This document shows positions 17,280 to 26,471 of a stretch of DNA of 49,213 nucleotides, one piece after another; the stretch's first letter is position 1; each line of letters begins with the position of its first letter. The stretch comes from Clostridium sp. GTDB taxonomy: Bacteria; Bacillota; Clostridia; Lachnospirales; Lachnospiraceae. The notes beneath the pieces are model-generated. The model saw nothing but the letters and a program-made list of their open reading frames with translations, was not told where the DNA came from and made no database searches. The position numbers were made by a program, and so were the translations under genes. The stretch lies in assembly GCA_023664385.1 (NCBI GenBank), contig JAMPFU010000021.1, positions 1 through 49,213 of the forward strand, in the 5' to 3' direction.

Positions 17280-17615
17280 TTGGATACAATGAGATCATAT
17301 GGCCGTGGCGGCATGGGTCGAAACGGATACCCGCAAGGTTCCAGCCAGCCATACAGCTACGGCAGAAATAATTTACAAAAATTTGGAAATCCAAACAATT
17401 GTCAATCAGACAATTCCTGCATGAGAAAAACCTCCTGTGATTGTAAGGATAACTGCGGGGACAGCAACAAGCAAATGTCTACCATGCCTCTTGCAATGGG
17501 GTTTGTACCAATGCAGTCCTTCGGTGAGCTTTACGACCCTTGTACAGCTTTAAGGGAGGGTACGGCATTTCCTTGTCTAAATCTTATATTCTGTGGCGCA
17601 AGGGGGAAAATGTAA
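17280..17615 (+). CDS. cotJA: Spore coat protein CotJA
   Basis: 111 residues from a TTG start, which has GTGAGG 8 nt upstream; the ATG at 17289 is too far from it. The first 75 residues are Gly/Asn/Ser-rich low complexity with several Cys. The conserved CotJA core is at the C-terminus (TMPLAMGFVPMQSFGELYDP... AFPCLNLIF). CotJA needs CotJC for assembly into the inner spore coat in Bacillus. The stop TAA directly abuts the ATG of cotJB. Confidence 0.88.
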   Translation: MDTMRSYGRGGMGRNGYPQGSSQPYSYGRNNLQKFGNPNNCQSDNSCMRKTSCDCKDNCGDSNKQMSTMPLAMGFVPMQSFGELYDPCTALREGTAFPCLNLIFCGARGKM

Positions 17616-17879
17616 ATGCATAATATGAATAAAAAAGAATTATTTAATTTTATCAGTCAGGTTTCATTTATGCTTGACGACATAACGCTTTTCCTTAACA
17701 CACATCCCGACTGTGCAGACGCAATTGATGCCTACAACGAGTTTAAGGAAATACGAAGGGAAGCGGTGTGTGACTACACGGCAAATTACGGACCTTTAAA
17801 CAGATATGATGTAAATGCATGTAATTATTGGGATTGGGTAAATAAACCTTGGCCTTGGGAAGGAGAGTGTGGCTGTTAA
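17616..17879 (+). CDS. cotJB: Spore coat protein CotJB
   Basis: 87 residues. The conserved pattern LFNFISQVSFMLDDITLFLNTHPDC... and YGPLNRYDVNACNYWDWVNKPWPWEGEC is the CotJB family signature. A poly-G ribosome site lies 9 nt before the ATG inside the end of cotJA, and its TAA overlaps the ATG of cotJC (TAATG), so the three genes are translationally coupled. Confidence 0.92.
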   Translation: MHNMNKKELFNFISQVSFMLDDITLFLNTHPDCADAIDAYNEFKEIRREAVCDYTANYGPLNRYDVNACNYWDWVNKPWPWEGECGC

Positions 17880-18520
17880 TGTGGGTATATGAAAAGAGAC
17901 TGCAATGTCCTGTAAATATAAAAGAAACGAATGCGAAGCTTGCTCAGGCAATTATAAGTCAGTTTGGAGGACCTGACGGCGAGCTTGCTGCTTCTATGCG
18001 CTATCTTTCACAGCGCTATGCAATGCCTTACAAGGAGGTTATGGCAACCTTAAATGACATCGGTACTGAGGAGCTTGGACATTTGGAAATTATCGGCACC
18101 ATCGTTTATCAGTTGACAAAGGATCTTTCCATGGAGGAAATTAAAGCATCAGGATTTGATAAATACTATGTCGACCATACGCTCGGACTTTGGCCGCAGG
18201 CGGCAGGCGGTATACCATTTAATGCCTGTGAATTTCAAAGCAAGGGCGACCCGATTACAGACCTTTACGAGGATATGGCGGCCGAGCAAAAGGCACGAAG
18301 CACCTACGACAATATTTTAAGACTCTGTAAGGATTATCCGGACGTTTATGAGCCGATTAAATTCCTGAGAGCAAGGGAGGTTGTCCACTTCCAGAGATTC
18401 GGCGAATCCTTGAGACTTGTTACCGATAAACTGGATGACAAAAACTTCTACGCATTTAACTCTGCTTTTGACAAGGCTGCGCCATGTGTTGATATGAATA
18501 AATGTAACTGTGGAAATTAA
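17879..18520 (+). CDS. cotJC: Spore coat protein CotJC (manganese-catalase family)
   Basis: 213 residues from MWVYEKRLQCPVNIK. The start at 17879 overlaps the cotJB stop; an in-frame ATG 30 bases earlier lies inside cotJB and is rejected. Di-manganese ligands expected from the catalase family are visible in GGPDGELAASMRYLSQRY, the EELGHLE motif, DMAAEQKARSTYDN and RAREVVHFQRF. It forms part of the spore coat and may act on peroxide. Followed by a long hairpin terminator. Confidence 0.94.
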   Translation: MWVYEKRLQCPVNIKETNAKLAQAIISQFGGPDGELAASMRYLSQRYAMPYKEVMATLNDIGTEELGHLEIIGTIVYQLTKDLSMEEIKASGFDKYYVDHTLGLWPQAAGGIPFNACEFQSKGDPITDLYEDMAAEQKARSTYDNILRLCKDYPDVYEPIKFLRAREVVHFQRFGESLRLVTDKLDDKNFYAFNSAFDKAAPCVDMNKCNCGN

Positions 18521-18550
18521 ACAAATCCAATTAATATTTTAAATACAAAG

Positions 18551-18599
18551 AAATATAGCCCTAAAGCGATTGATGAAACTTGCTTTAGGGCTTATATTT
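18551..18599. terminator. Terminator after cotJABC
   Basis: GCCCTAAAGC (18558-18567) pairs perfectly with GCTTTAGGGC (18582-18591). Flanking AAATATA (18551-18557) can extend the stem with TATATTT (18593-18599). It sits between converging genes and could act in both directions. Confidence 0.7.
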
Positions 18600-18645
18600 A
18601 TTATTCATTCCAATCTCCTGTCAATTTGATGCTGATTAGCATCAG

Positions 18646-19488
18646 TTACTTGCATAAATCAGAATTTAACACATTGCCAAAAACCATTTCAAATCGGGAT
18701 TTATTTATACCATTTTCCGCCTTCCACCAATTAACAGGATAGTCATAATCATTCGTTAGTTCCGGAGGATTTCTGTTTATACAATCCATAAATCCTTCAT
18801 CATAGCAATGGTGTTCAGCACTTTCAAGAATACCACAAATTCCTAAAATATTTATAATAACTTCTATCTCATTTGCATTAGACTTAAATAATTTAGCAGA
18901 TGTAACCACTTTTCGTAAGCCTCCCGCCTTTTGATATGGCTGCAAATTTTCTACACAAGACAAGATCGCATATAATATAGCTTCATCTTCTTTGGTATGC
19001 TTGACCTTTGGCAGTTTTAAAAATTCCTCAAGGTCAAAAAGAGCATACACTGCATCAGTATGACGAACACCGCCATATTTATATCGCTCATAATTCAGAA
19101 CGTTGTAATGATTTTTATATTCTGCATTACATGATAAATTATTGTAAGTATCCCATTGACAAATATTACAAGATCCGGAAGCAGTACTAGCATGCGGCGG
19201 TATTGCTTTTGCATACCAATAGCTTCCTAATACGGAACGATATTCAAGCTTTCTTGAAGAAAGGCTGTATAAAAAAGCATTTGCAGCATCCTCAGGAGTT
19301 ATACGGCTAAGTGCATCGGATATTCTCTTGAGACATTCATCATGTTGTACGGTTTTTATGTATGGGAACATGATTTCTTTTTCTTTTGCATAGTCAAATT
19401 CTTCATTGCTTATCTCAGCTATAACTGCTTTTCTATTGACTATTTTTATATCAAATGCTTTCATTAATATTTTTTTTGCATCTTTCAT
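18646..19488 (-). CDS. Unrecognised 280-residue protein
   Basis: A soluble protein, no signal peptide or membrane helix. It has a CNIC motif followed by W in GSCNICQWDTYNNLSCNAEY, which could bind zinc, and a C-terminal helical half with LQPYQKAGGLRKVVTSAKLFKSNANE and PVNWWKAENGIN. GGGAGG is 6 nt before the ATG, and a TTGTTC-N16-GATAAT promoter is possible upstream. It stands alone between two terminators. Tryptophan- and aspartate-rich soluble proteins of this kind are sometimes immunity proteins, but nothing here proves that. Confidence 0.6.
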   Translation of the reverse strand: MKDAKKILMKAFDIKIVNRKAVIAEISNEEFDYAKEKEIMFPYIKTVQHDECLKRISDALSRITPEDAANAFLYSLSSRKLEYRSVLGSYWYAKAIPPHASTASGSCNICQWDTYNNLSCNAEYKNHYNVLNYERYKYGGVRHTDAVYALFDLEEFLKLPKVKHTKEDEAILYAILSCVENLQPYQKAGGLRKVVTSAKLFKSNANEIEVIINILGICGILESAEHHCYDEGFMDCINRNPPELTNDYDYPVNWWKAENGINKSRFEMVFGNVLNSDLCK

Positions 19489-19541
19489 GAATCGCCTCCC
19501 AAATCATAGTAATATTATCCATAAAAAATGTTATAGAACAA

Positions 19542-19576
19542 TGCACTTTCGGTACTCTTTGTGTTGCCACAGCTTT
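19542..19576. repeat. Second copy of a 33-35-bp element found in the leuA leader
   Basis: This stretch and 8918-8950 share TGCA, TTCGG, CTTT and TTGCCACAGCTTT in the same order, with about 27 of 33 positions matching and a 2-base indel. In both cases the element lies in the 5' region of a minus-strand gene (leuA and the unknown 280-residue gene). Confidence 0.5.
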
Positions 19577-19586
19577 ATATAGGAGT

Positions 19587-19622
19587 AAAAAAGACCGGAC
19601 ATAAATTTATCCGGTCTTTTTT
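19587..19622. terminator. Bidirectional terminator downstream of mcp
   Basis: A 13-bp perfect stem (AAAAAAGACCGGA, 19587-19599, with its complement at 19610-19622) and 10-base loop. Runs of six A on one side and six T on the other let it work on both strands. It ends the chemosensory operon. Confidence 0.88.
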
Positions 19623-19657
19623 AGCTTCTGTGGTAAATCCACCTTTACTTACATATC

Positions 19658-21448
19658 TTAGTACTTACCAAAATCTCCGTCAAGAGAAATGATTGGCTCA
19701 TCAGTATCCTCATATGAAGATGAAGCTGACATGTCTGAGAAAGAGCTTCTTCCACCTGATGATGATGTAAGCTTGTAGTTTGAAATAAGGTTCTTGAGCG
19801 TAAGTGCCTGATTTGAAAGCTCCTCACTGGCAGCTGCGCTCTCCTCACTTGTAGCGGCATTTGTATGTACAACTGTAGATACCTGTGAGATAGCCTGATC
19901 AATCTGTGAAATGGAAGCTGCCTGGTCATTGGATGAAACCTTGATGTTGCCTATGCGGACAACAATCTCATCAATTGAGTTAACAATCTCATCAAGAGAC
20001 TTCGCAGTCTCCTCAGCAATTCTAGTACCATTTGCTGTCTTATGGATAGAATCCTCTATCATCTCTGCGGTTTCGCCTGCTGCGGAAGCACTCTTTGCTG
20101 CAAGGCTTCTTACTTCTTCTGCAACGACTGCAAAGCCCTTGCCATGTACACCTGCACGTGCTGCCTCAACTGCTGCATTAAGTGCAAGAATATTCGTCTG
20201 GAACGATATATCATCAATTGTCTTAATAATCTTGGAAATTACCTCTGATGACTGATTGATGCCGTCCATAGCCTCAATCATTTCCTTCATATGTGCATTT
20301 CCGGTTGTTGCCATATCCTTAATGTTATTTACTAAGTTGCTTGCCTCGCCAGCTTCTTCTGCATTGTCCTTCGTACGCTGAGTAACCTCATGCATAGATG
20401 CGGTTATCTCCTCAAGTGCACTTGCCTGCTCTGTAGCACCCTGTGCCAATGCCTGGCTTGCACTTGCAACCTGCTCAGAACCAACTGTAATCTGTGAACC
20501 AGCCTCCTTAATGTTGTTGAGGGTCATATTCTCATCAATAACAAGCTTTCTAAGTGACTTTCCAAGTATATCCTTATCACTTCTAGGCTTAACATCTACT
20601 GTAAAGTCACCCCTGGCAATAACGTCTGCAATTCTTACCTGTTCCCTTATTCCGTCAGCCATGATTGCAAATTCATCCATCAATTCGCCGAGGTCATCAT
20701 CATGTATTTTCTCACAATCTACATCTACATCACCAATTGCAAGCTTTCTTGCAGCCTCTGAAAGCTTTGCAACAGGCATTGAAATGCCATTGATAAGCAT
20801 AGCGCCATAGATAAGCGTAATAATGACTGCGATGACTGCTACTACTATAATGACAACTGTAAGGATAACATGCTCACTGTCAACTTTCTCGCCAGTCTCA
20901 TCTGCTTCTTTCTCAAGATTTGTAAGAAGCTCCGTCAATTCAGTCTTTGCATTTTCCGTAATCTTGGCACCATCGCCCATAAGGTTCTGGAATGCCTCGT
21001 TTGATTTTCCACTCTTAGCAAGCGCCATCTGCTTATCTATTGAGTCACTCCACTCCTCCATGGCATCCTGAACATCCTCATATTCATCAACAATATCCTT
21101 TGAATACTCACTGAGATTTGCCTCAAACTTTGCAAATTGATCTGCAATTTCCTTCTTGTAGCTGGCAATCAGGGTTTCCTGTTCGCCAAGACTTGTCGGA
21201 TCAGTGGATAACATTATCATGTTACGGATACTCATCTCAACGTTAGCAGCACTTGAAAATGCCTGACTTAAGTAGAACTGACCCATTGCATAATTGTCAT
21301 AGCGTTCTTCTTCCGCTTTATTGATTCTGTTTGCAGAAATCAAACCAACACCTGCGATAATAATCATAAACGCAAGCATAACAACACTAAAAGTTACGAT
21401 TTTAGCTTTTACAGCCATATTGTTTATTGAAAATTTTTTCTTCTTCAT
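19658..21448 (-). CDS. Methyl-accepting chemotaxis protein
   Basis: About 596 residues from the ATG at 21448 (AAGGAG 8 nt upstream; a GTG three codons earlier overlaps that site). TM1 (about 15-37), a four-helix-bundle sensor domain of about 150 residues (4HB_MCP type, with the [10 protein letters not shown] motif), TM2 (about 195-218), HAMP, then the signalling hairpin whose tip [20 protein letters not shown] and [13 protein letters not shown] are fully conserved. No NWETF-like CheR tether at the C-terminus. Last gene of the che operon, so probably its dedicated receptor. Ligand unknown. Confidence 0.95.
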   Translation of the reverse strand: MKKKKFSINNMAVKAKIVTFSVVMLAFMIIIAGVGLISANRINKAEEERYDNYAMGQFYLSQAFSSAANVEMSIRNMIMLSTDPTSLGEQETLIASYKKEIADQFAKFEANLSEYSKDIVDEYEDVQDAMEEWSDSIDKQMALAKSGKSNEAFQNLMGDGAKITENAKTELTELLTNLEKEADETGEKVDSEHVILTVVIIVVAVIAVIITLIYGAMLINGISMPVAKLSEAARKLAIGDVDVDCEKIHDDDLGELMDEFAIMADGIREQVRIADVIARGDFTVDVKPRSDKDILGKSLRKLVIDENMTLNNIKEAGSQITVGSEQVASASQALAQGATEQASALEEITASMHEVTQRTKDNAEEAGEASNLVNNIKDMATTGNAHMKEMIEAMDGINQSSEVISKIIKTIDDISFQTNILALNAAVEAARAGVHGKGFAVVAEEVRSLAAKSASAAGETAEMIEDSIHKTANGTRIAEETAKSLDEIVNSIDEIVVRIGNIKVSSNDQAASISQIDQAISQVSTVVHTNAATSEESAAASEELSNQALTLKNLISNYKLTSSSGGRSSFSDMSASSSYEDTDEPIISLDGDFGKY

Positions 21449-21463
21449 GGTATACACTCCTTT

Positions 21464-21976
21464 TTATTTTTGTTCTTTGTCTGAAAATTCTTCAAGCATA
21501 TTTATGTCCTTCTGTCCTATAAGCTTCTCAGGGTCAATTAAAAGCTTAACTGTCTCCCCGGTTCTTGCAAGACCATATACATACTTATTGCTCTCATTAT
21601 CCTTATGTCCTATGGCAGGTGGTGGAACTATGTCATCGTCCATAATGTCATCCACCTCTGCTATCTTCTCGACAATTAATCCTATCACCGTATTCTTAAC
21701 ATCAATAACAATGATACATGTTCTGTCGTTGTACTCTACAGGTTCCATTTTAAATCTCAACCGAACATCAATTACAGGAATAATCTTGCCACGAAGATTT
21801 ATCAGTCCCTTAATGTAGTCGTCTACTTCAGGTATTGCCGTTATTGGCTGCATGGCAATTATTTCATTTACGAAACTTATGCTTATACCGAAGTACTCTT
21901 TGCCTGTCTGGAAGGTCATGAATTTACCCTTTTGTAAATCCTCCTCCATCAGTTCTTCTTTCAACTCTTCAGCCAT
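21464..21976 (-). CDS. cheW: Chemotaxis coupling protein CheW
   Basis: 170 residues. It couples receptors to CheA. Family features: EYFGISISFVNEIIAMQPITAIPEVDDYIKG-type opening, INLRGKIIPVIDVRLRF, and VIGLIVEKIAEVDDI. The first 20 residues form an acidic extension longer than in the E. coli protein. AAGGAG is 7 nt before its ATG and it starts 3 bp after the cheA stop. Confidence 0.94.
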   Translation of the reverse strand: MAEELKEELMEEDLQKGKFMTFQTGKEYFGISISFVNEIIAMQPITAIPEVDDYIKGLINLRGKIIPVIDVRLRFKMEPVEYNDRTCIIVIDVKNTVIGLIVEKIAEVDDIMDDDIVPPPAIGHKDNESNKYVYGLARTGETVKLLIDPEKLIGQKDINMLEEFSDKEQK

Positions 21977-21979
21977 GTA

Positions 21980-24127
21980 CTATCTCCTTTCCTCGTCAAG
22001 CATCAGCCCGGCAGTATCAAGAATCAGTGCAATGCTGCCGTCACCAAGCTGCGTACAGCCTGAAAGTCCCCTAACCTTCTTCACATAGGAAGGTATAGGC
22101 TTGACAACAATTTCCTGTTCCTGAAGCAGACGGTCAATTAAGACACAAATCAAACTGCCTTCATGTTCCAATACAACAACGATACCTTCATCTACCTTAC
22201 TGCAAGCATTCGGCAGATCATATCTTTCGCCTAAACGGATAAACGGATGACATTCTCCCCTGAGAACCATAATCTCTGCTCCGCTAGGCTCCTGTATGAG
22301 TGAGTCCTCGCCAACTCTTACAAACTCCTTTACAGAAGCGGTTTCTATAACAAAGAAGGTGTCTCCCGCCTCTACGACAATACCATTGATAATGGCAAGC
22401 GTAAGTGGTATGATAAGGGTCATCTCTGAGCCCTCGCCCTCAACACTCTCAATGTCAAGTCTTCCTCCGATGCTCTGAATGTTCTTTACAACAACATCCA
22501 TTCCAACGCCTCTACCGGAATACTCTGTAACCTCTTCCTTTGTAGAAAATCCAGGTAACGTAATAAACCTGAATATTTCCTTTTCCTGAAAATCTGACAT
22601 AGGCTTGTTATCAATAAGACCATGCTCAAGCGCCTTATTATAAAGCGACTCCTTATTCAGTCCCTTACCGTCATCCTTAACAGTGATGTAAACCTTTCCG
22701 CCTTCGTTCTTCGCCTCCAAAGTAATCGTTCCCTTTTCAGGCTTGCCCTTTGCCACACGGGCTGCCGGGTCATCCTCAATTCCATGATCTACGGAATTTC
22801 TTACCAAATGCATAAGCGGGTCGGAAATGTTTTCTATAATATTTTTATCAACCTCGGTGTTTTCACCGATTACCTCAAGTTCAATATCCTTGCCAAGCTT
22901 TCTTGATACATCGAATACAATACGTTTCATCTTTTGGAATGTGCTTGTAAGCGGCATCATTCGCATGGACATAATTACGTCCTGCAGGTCTGTCGTAATC
23001 TTCGAAAGCTGACCGGAAGCCTTTTGGAAATTAGTAAGCTCAAGTCCTGGCACCTTCAAATCAGGATTTTGAAGCACAACCGCCTCAGCTATAACAAGCT
23101 CTCCGATAAGGTCCATAAGCGCATCCATTTTCTCCACGTTTACGCTTATAACAGCCTGTTGCTGCTTCACATGATTCTTTGCAAGCGTTTTTCCCTTGCC
23201 GGTTTCCTTTGATTTAACAACATAATCGCCAGGCTTAGGTGGTGGAGCATCCTCCTTCTTAGGAGCTTCCGCTTTCTTCTCGTCTTTACTTTCTTCATCA
23301 AGCTTAATAATGATAGGTGCTTCTCCCTGTCCAAGACCGGCAACACCTTTTCCATACTCCTCAGCAGTAATCTCGTCAAAATCTATCTGCTCAGCCTCAG
23401 CGTTATCTATGAGGCCCATAACCTCATCCTTGCTGCTTTTTGTCTGAAGGAGCATATAGAAGCCCTCCAGCAAAATTGTATCCGCACTTGCCTCATTGGA
23501 TAAAATATCCTCAGGCATATAAAGAAGATCCTCTGCAATCTCCTTTAAAGCATATGTTGCGGAATATGCTCTTATGTTACTCATTTGCGTGTCATTTCTG
23601 TAATGAATGACTATCCTGTAAAAATGACTGTCTTCCTCTGCTACAGGTGATATATAAAACTGACTAGGCTCCTCCTGTTTGTTTTCCTTCGGAAGCCTTC
23701 TTCCCTGTTTCTTAATATCACCCTTGAGCTCTCCCAAAAACTCATCTAATCCCTGTATAATGCTGCTTTCGTCTCCGTCAGGCGCATCTCCATTTTTAAT
23801 TTTTTCGATTTCACCTGTAATAAAGTCCGATACCGCAAGCACCTTTTCCACAAGTTCCAAATGTGGAACATCGTCAGGGTGAGATTCCCTTAAATAGTAA
23901 AATACATCTTCAAGCTTATGGGAGGTCTTCATAATGTTATCATACATCATAACTCCTGATGAGCCCTTGATTGTATGCATTATACGGAAGATTTCATTAA
24001 TGTCGGCATCGTCAAAACAATCTGCATCCTGTTTTTCTAATATGATGCCCTCCAGCTTTTCAAGAAGCGTTCCGCTTTCATACAAAAACATGGAAAGCAT
24101 GCTGTCAGTATTAAATTCGTCTGCCAT
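21980..24127 (-). CDS. cheA: Chemotaxis histidine kinase CheA
   Basis: 715 residues. P1/Hpt domain with phosphorylated H51 (IMHTIKGSSGV), a P2-like domain (about 170-260), an acidic Pro/Lys linker, P3 dimerisation (MDALMDLIGELVIAEA), P4 ATPase (HLVRNSVDHGIED, DDGKGL, GFSTKEEVTEYSGRGVGMDVV) and P5 CheW-like domain at the C-terminus (ETASVKEFVRV, LICVLIDRLLQEQEIVVK). All kinase motifs are intact. Phosphate should pass to the adjacent CheY-like protein and CheB. Confidence 0.96.
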   Translation of the reverse strand: MADEFNTDSMLSMFLYESGTLLEKLEGIILEKQDADCFDDADINEIFRIMHTIKGSSGVMMYDNIMKTSHKLEDVFYYLRESHPDDVPHLELVEKVLAVSDFITGEIEKIKNGDAPDGDESSIIQGLDEFLGELKGDIKKQGRRLPKENKQEEPSQFYISPVAEEDSHFYRIVIHYRNDTQMSNIRAYSATYALKEIAEDLLYMPEDILSNEASADTILLEGFYMLLQTKSSKDEVMGLIDNAEAEQIDFDEITAEEYGKGVAGLGQGEAPIIIKLDEESKDEKKAEAPKKEDAPPPKPGDYVVKSKETGKGKTLAKNHVKQQQAVISVNVEKMDALMDLIGELVIAEAVVLQNPDLKVPGLELTNFQKASGQLSKITTDLQDVIMSMRMMPLTSTFQKMKRIVFDVSRKLGKDIELEVIGENTEVDKNIIENISDPLMHLVRNSVDHGIEDDPAARVAKGKPEKGTITLEAKNEGGKVYITVKDDGKGLNKESLYNKALEHGLIDNKPMSDFQEKEIFRFITLPGFSTKEEVTEYSGRGVGMDVVVKNIQSIGGRLDIESVEGEGSEMTLIIPLTLAIINGIVVEAGDTFFVIETASVKEFVRVGEDSLIQEPSGAEIMVLRGECHPFIRLGERYDLPNACSKVDEGIVVVLEHEGSLICVLIDRLLQEQEIVVKPIPSYVKKVRGLSGCTQLGDGSIALILDTAGLMLDEERR

Positions 24128-24166
24128 ACTTCCTCCAATCTTAAGGATTTACCTTCGCTTTCCCTC

Positions 24167-24559
24167 TTATATAAGATTCAGCTTTTTTAGTACCTTTTCG
24201 AATTTTTCCACATCTATCGGTTTCCCTGCATACGCTTCACAACCAAGCTCAAATGCCATTTTGACATTACGCTCATCGTTAAGCGCAGTGGTCATAATGA
24301 CTTTAACGCACTTTTCTTTGGGGATTCCCTTTTGCGCTTCAATATTTCGGATTGCCCTCAAAACCTGATACCCGTCCATGACTGGCATCATGACGTCAAG
24401 ACACGCCAAATCATAAGGTTCTCCGTCTTCAAGCGCTATCATAAAAGCATCAACTGCTTCTTCGCCATCCACCATGACGTCACATTCTCCATACTTAGAG
24501 AGCTGCTTATCCATAAATTTCCGGCTGGCAAAGTCATCTTCTGCCAATAAAATCTTCAT
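24167..24559 (-). CDS. CheY-like single-domain response regulator
   Basis: 130 residues, receiver domain only: acidic pair D8/D9, phospho-acceptor D55 (LACLDVMMPVMDG), Thr in IMTTALND and conserved Lys in YAGKPID. In this operon it is the natural acceptor of CheA phosphate and could play the CheY role. No flagellar switch genes are near, so its output target is not visible. Confidence 0.9.
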   Translation of the reverse strand: MKILLAEDDFASRKFMDKQLSKYGECDVMVDGEEAVDAFMIALEDGEPYDLACLDVMMPVMDGYQVLRAIRNIEAQKGIPKEKCVKVIMTTALNDERNVKMAFELGCEAYAGKPIDVEKFEKVLKKLNLI

Positions 24560-24594
24560 TCGCGCCTTGCTCCTTTCTTTGAATGTGTATGTAT

Positions 24595-25617
24595 CTATTT
24601 GCTTAACAGGCTGTAAACTTTTCCTGCAATAGCCGTAATACCTAACTGGTACTGGACAGCACCTAAATCATATGCCACCTTCGGCATGCCGTAAACAACG
24701 CAGGTTGCCTCATCCTGTCCGATTGTCTGTGCCCCTGCATTGCGCATCGCCAAAAGTCCCTTTGCACCATCACCGCCCATGCCTGTAAGGATGACGCCAA
24801 CTGCATCCTTTCCCACAAGCTTGGCTACGGAATGAAAGAGAACGTCTACGGAAGGGCAGTGTCCATTTACCCTTTCAGTACCCTTACATTCTACCTGATA
24901 AACTCCGTTGACCTTAACGAGCTTCATCTGCATACTGCCTGGTGCAAGAAGTACCTGTCCCTGACGCACTACATCTCCCGTCACTGCCTCCTTAACGGCA
25001 ACCTCGCACTGGTTGTTGAGACGGTCTGCATACATTTTTGTAAAGCCCGGCGGCATATGCTGTACAATGACAACACCCGGTATATCTCTTTTAAATCTCT
25101 TTACTACCTCATAGATTGCCTCTGTTCCGCCTGTTGATGCCCCGATTGCAACAATACGGTTTTTATTTTCCGTACTTATGTGTCCCGAAACTGTTTCTGC
25201 ACCAGCGAACTTATACTTGGCAACCTTTGCAGTTGACGCAATTTTGACCTTTGCTGCGAGATCCTGCGTAAAAAATTCATGAAGCTTTGCCTGATCCATA
25301 CTGGTAGGCTTCTTAACAAAATCTACTGCTCCCGCATCAAGGGCATCAAATACCTTGTCATTTAATGAGCTTATCATAACAACGGGAAGCGGGTACTGCG
25401 GCATAAGCTTTTTAACAAACTCTATACCACTCATCTTCGGCATTTCCACATCAAGGGTCATAACATCAGGCTTATATTTTATGATAGCGTCTCTCGCCTC
25501 ATATGCATCAGCCGCCTGTGCCACAACTTCAATATTCGGATCAGCATTAAGGCCTTTTACAAGCATGTTTCTGAACATCAACGAGTCATCACATACTAAA
25601 ACCCTGATTGGTCGCAT
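24595..25617 (-). CDS. cheB: Protein-glutamate methylesterase/deamidase CheB
   Basis: 340 residues. Receiver domain with D10/D11 and phospho-acceptor D56 (VMTLDVEMPKMSG), a linker, then the methylesterase domain with catalytic triad S160 (IGASTGGTEA), H186 (IVQHMPPGFT) and D282 (LTGMGGDGAKG). It removes receptor methyl groups when activated by CheA. Lies 11 bp after cheR. Confidence 0.96.
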   Translation of the reverse strand: MRPIRVLVCDDSLMFRNMLVKGLNADPNIEVVAQAADAYEARDAIIKYKPDVMTLDVEMPKMSGIEFVKKLMPQYPLPVVMISSLNDKVFDALDAGAVDFVKKPTSMDQAKLHEFFTQDLAAKVKIASTAKVAKYKFAGAETVSGHISTENKNRIVAIGASTGGTEAIYEVVKRFKRDIPGVVIVQHMPPGFTKMYADRLNNQCEVAVKEAVTGDVVRQGQVLLAPGSMQMKLVKVNGVYQVECKGTERVNGHCPSVDVLFHSVAKLVGKDAVGVILTGMGGDGAKGLLAMRNAGAQTIGQDEATCVVYGMPKVAYDLGAVQYQLGITAIAGKVYSLLSK

Positions 25618-25628
25618 ACTTTTTCCCC

Positions 25629-26432
25629 CTATTTTCTATATATTGAAGGCTGGACATATTGGAACTTGACCTTATTTCTGTCTAAGCTCTCCGTAGTACC
25701 AATAAATAAATATCCACCTGGTTCCATAAAATCATATATTCTGTTTACAAGATCATGCTTTGTATCATCTTCAAAGTATATCATTACATTACGCAAGAAT
25801 ACAATATGGAACTTTCGCTTAAACGGCAGCGGATTCATAAGATTAAACTGTCTATAAATGACCTGTTTCTTGAGTTCGTCCGTTACCCTATATTCTTCGT
25901 CACTAATTTTCTTGAAGTAATGGGATTTCCAATTTTCAGGCAGGGGTTCTATATTTTCTCCCAAATACACGCCCCTTACTGCATGTTCAAGCACTCGTTT
26001 TGATATGTCTGTGGCAAGAATCCTTGTATCCCATCCGTTGTGGTCAAACCCGAAAAAGTCGTGTATCACCATCGCCAGTGTGTAAGGCTCCTCACCTGTA
26101 GAAGATGCTCCGCACCATACCCGAAGATCCTTCGTGTTCCCAGCATATTTTTTCGCCCAAGGCAGTGCAACCTTTTTCATAAAGTCAAAATGTGCACTCT
26201 CACGCATAAAATATGTGTGGTTTGTCGTCAGAACATTTACTAAATCAGTAGCCGCGGAACCACCCGGGTCTGCTTCAACCTTAGCCATGAACTCATTATA
26301 GCTTGCATAGCCGTTTCTTACAAGGTAATTTTCAAGCCTTCCGCCTACTAGAACTCGCTTTTGCCCGAGTTCAATTCCAAAGTTTTGTTTCATGTACGCT
26401 ACAATACGTTTAAATTCATTATCTGTTATCAC
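25629..26432 (-). CDS. cheR: Chemotaxis protein methyltransferase CheR
   Basis: 267 residues from a GTG with GAGGAGG 5 nt upstream. All-alpha N-terminal domain, then a SAM-binding domain with LRVWCGASSTGEEPYTLAM and IVFLRNVMIYFEDDT. It methylates receptor glutamates and balances CheB. No TPR extension. Confidence 0.95.
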   Translation of the reverse strand: MITDNEFKRIVAYMKQNFGIELGQKRVLVGGRLENYLVRNGYASYNEFMAKVEADPGGSAATDLVNVLTTNHTYFMRESAHFDFMKKVALPWAKKYAGNTKDLRVWCGASSTGEEPYTLAMVIHDFFGFDHNGWDTRILATDISKRVLEHAVRGVYLGENIEPLPENWKSHYFKKISDEEYRVTDELKKQVIYRQFNLMNPLPFKRKFHIVFLRNVMIYFEDDTKHDLVNRIYDFMEPGGYLFIGTTESLDRNKVKFQYVQPSIYRK

Positions 26433-26471
26433 ATCTGCCTCCTCAGACGTAAAGTCTTATTAATAATATAT

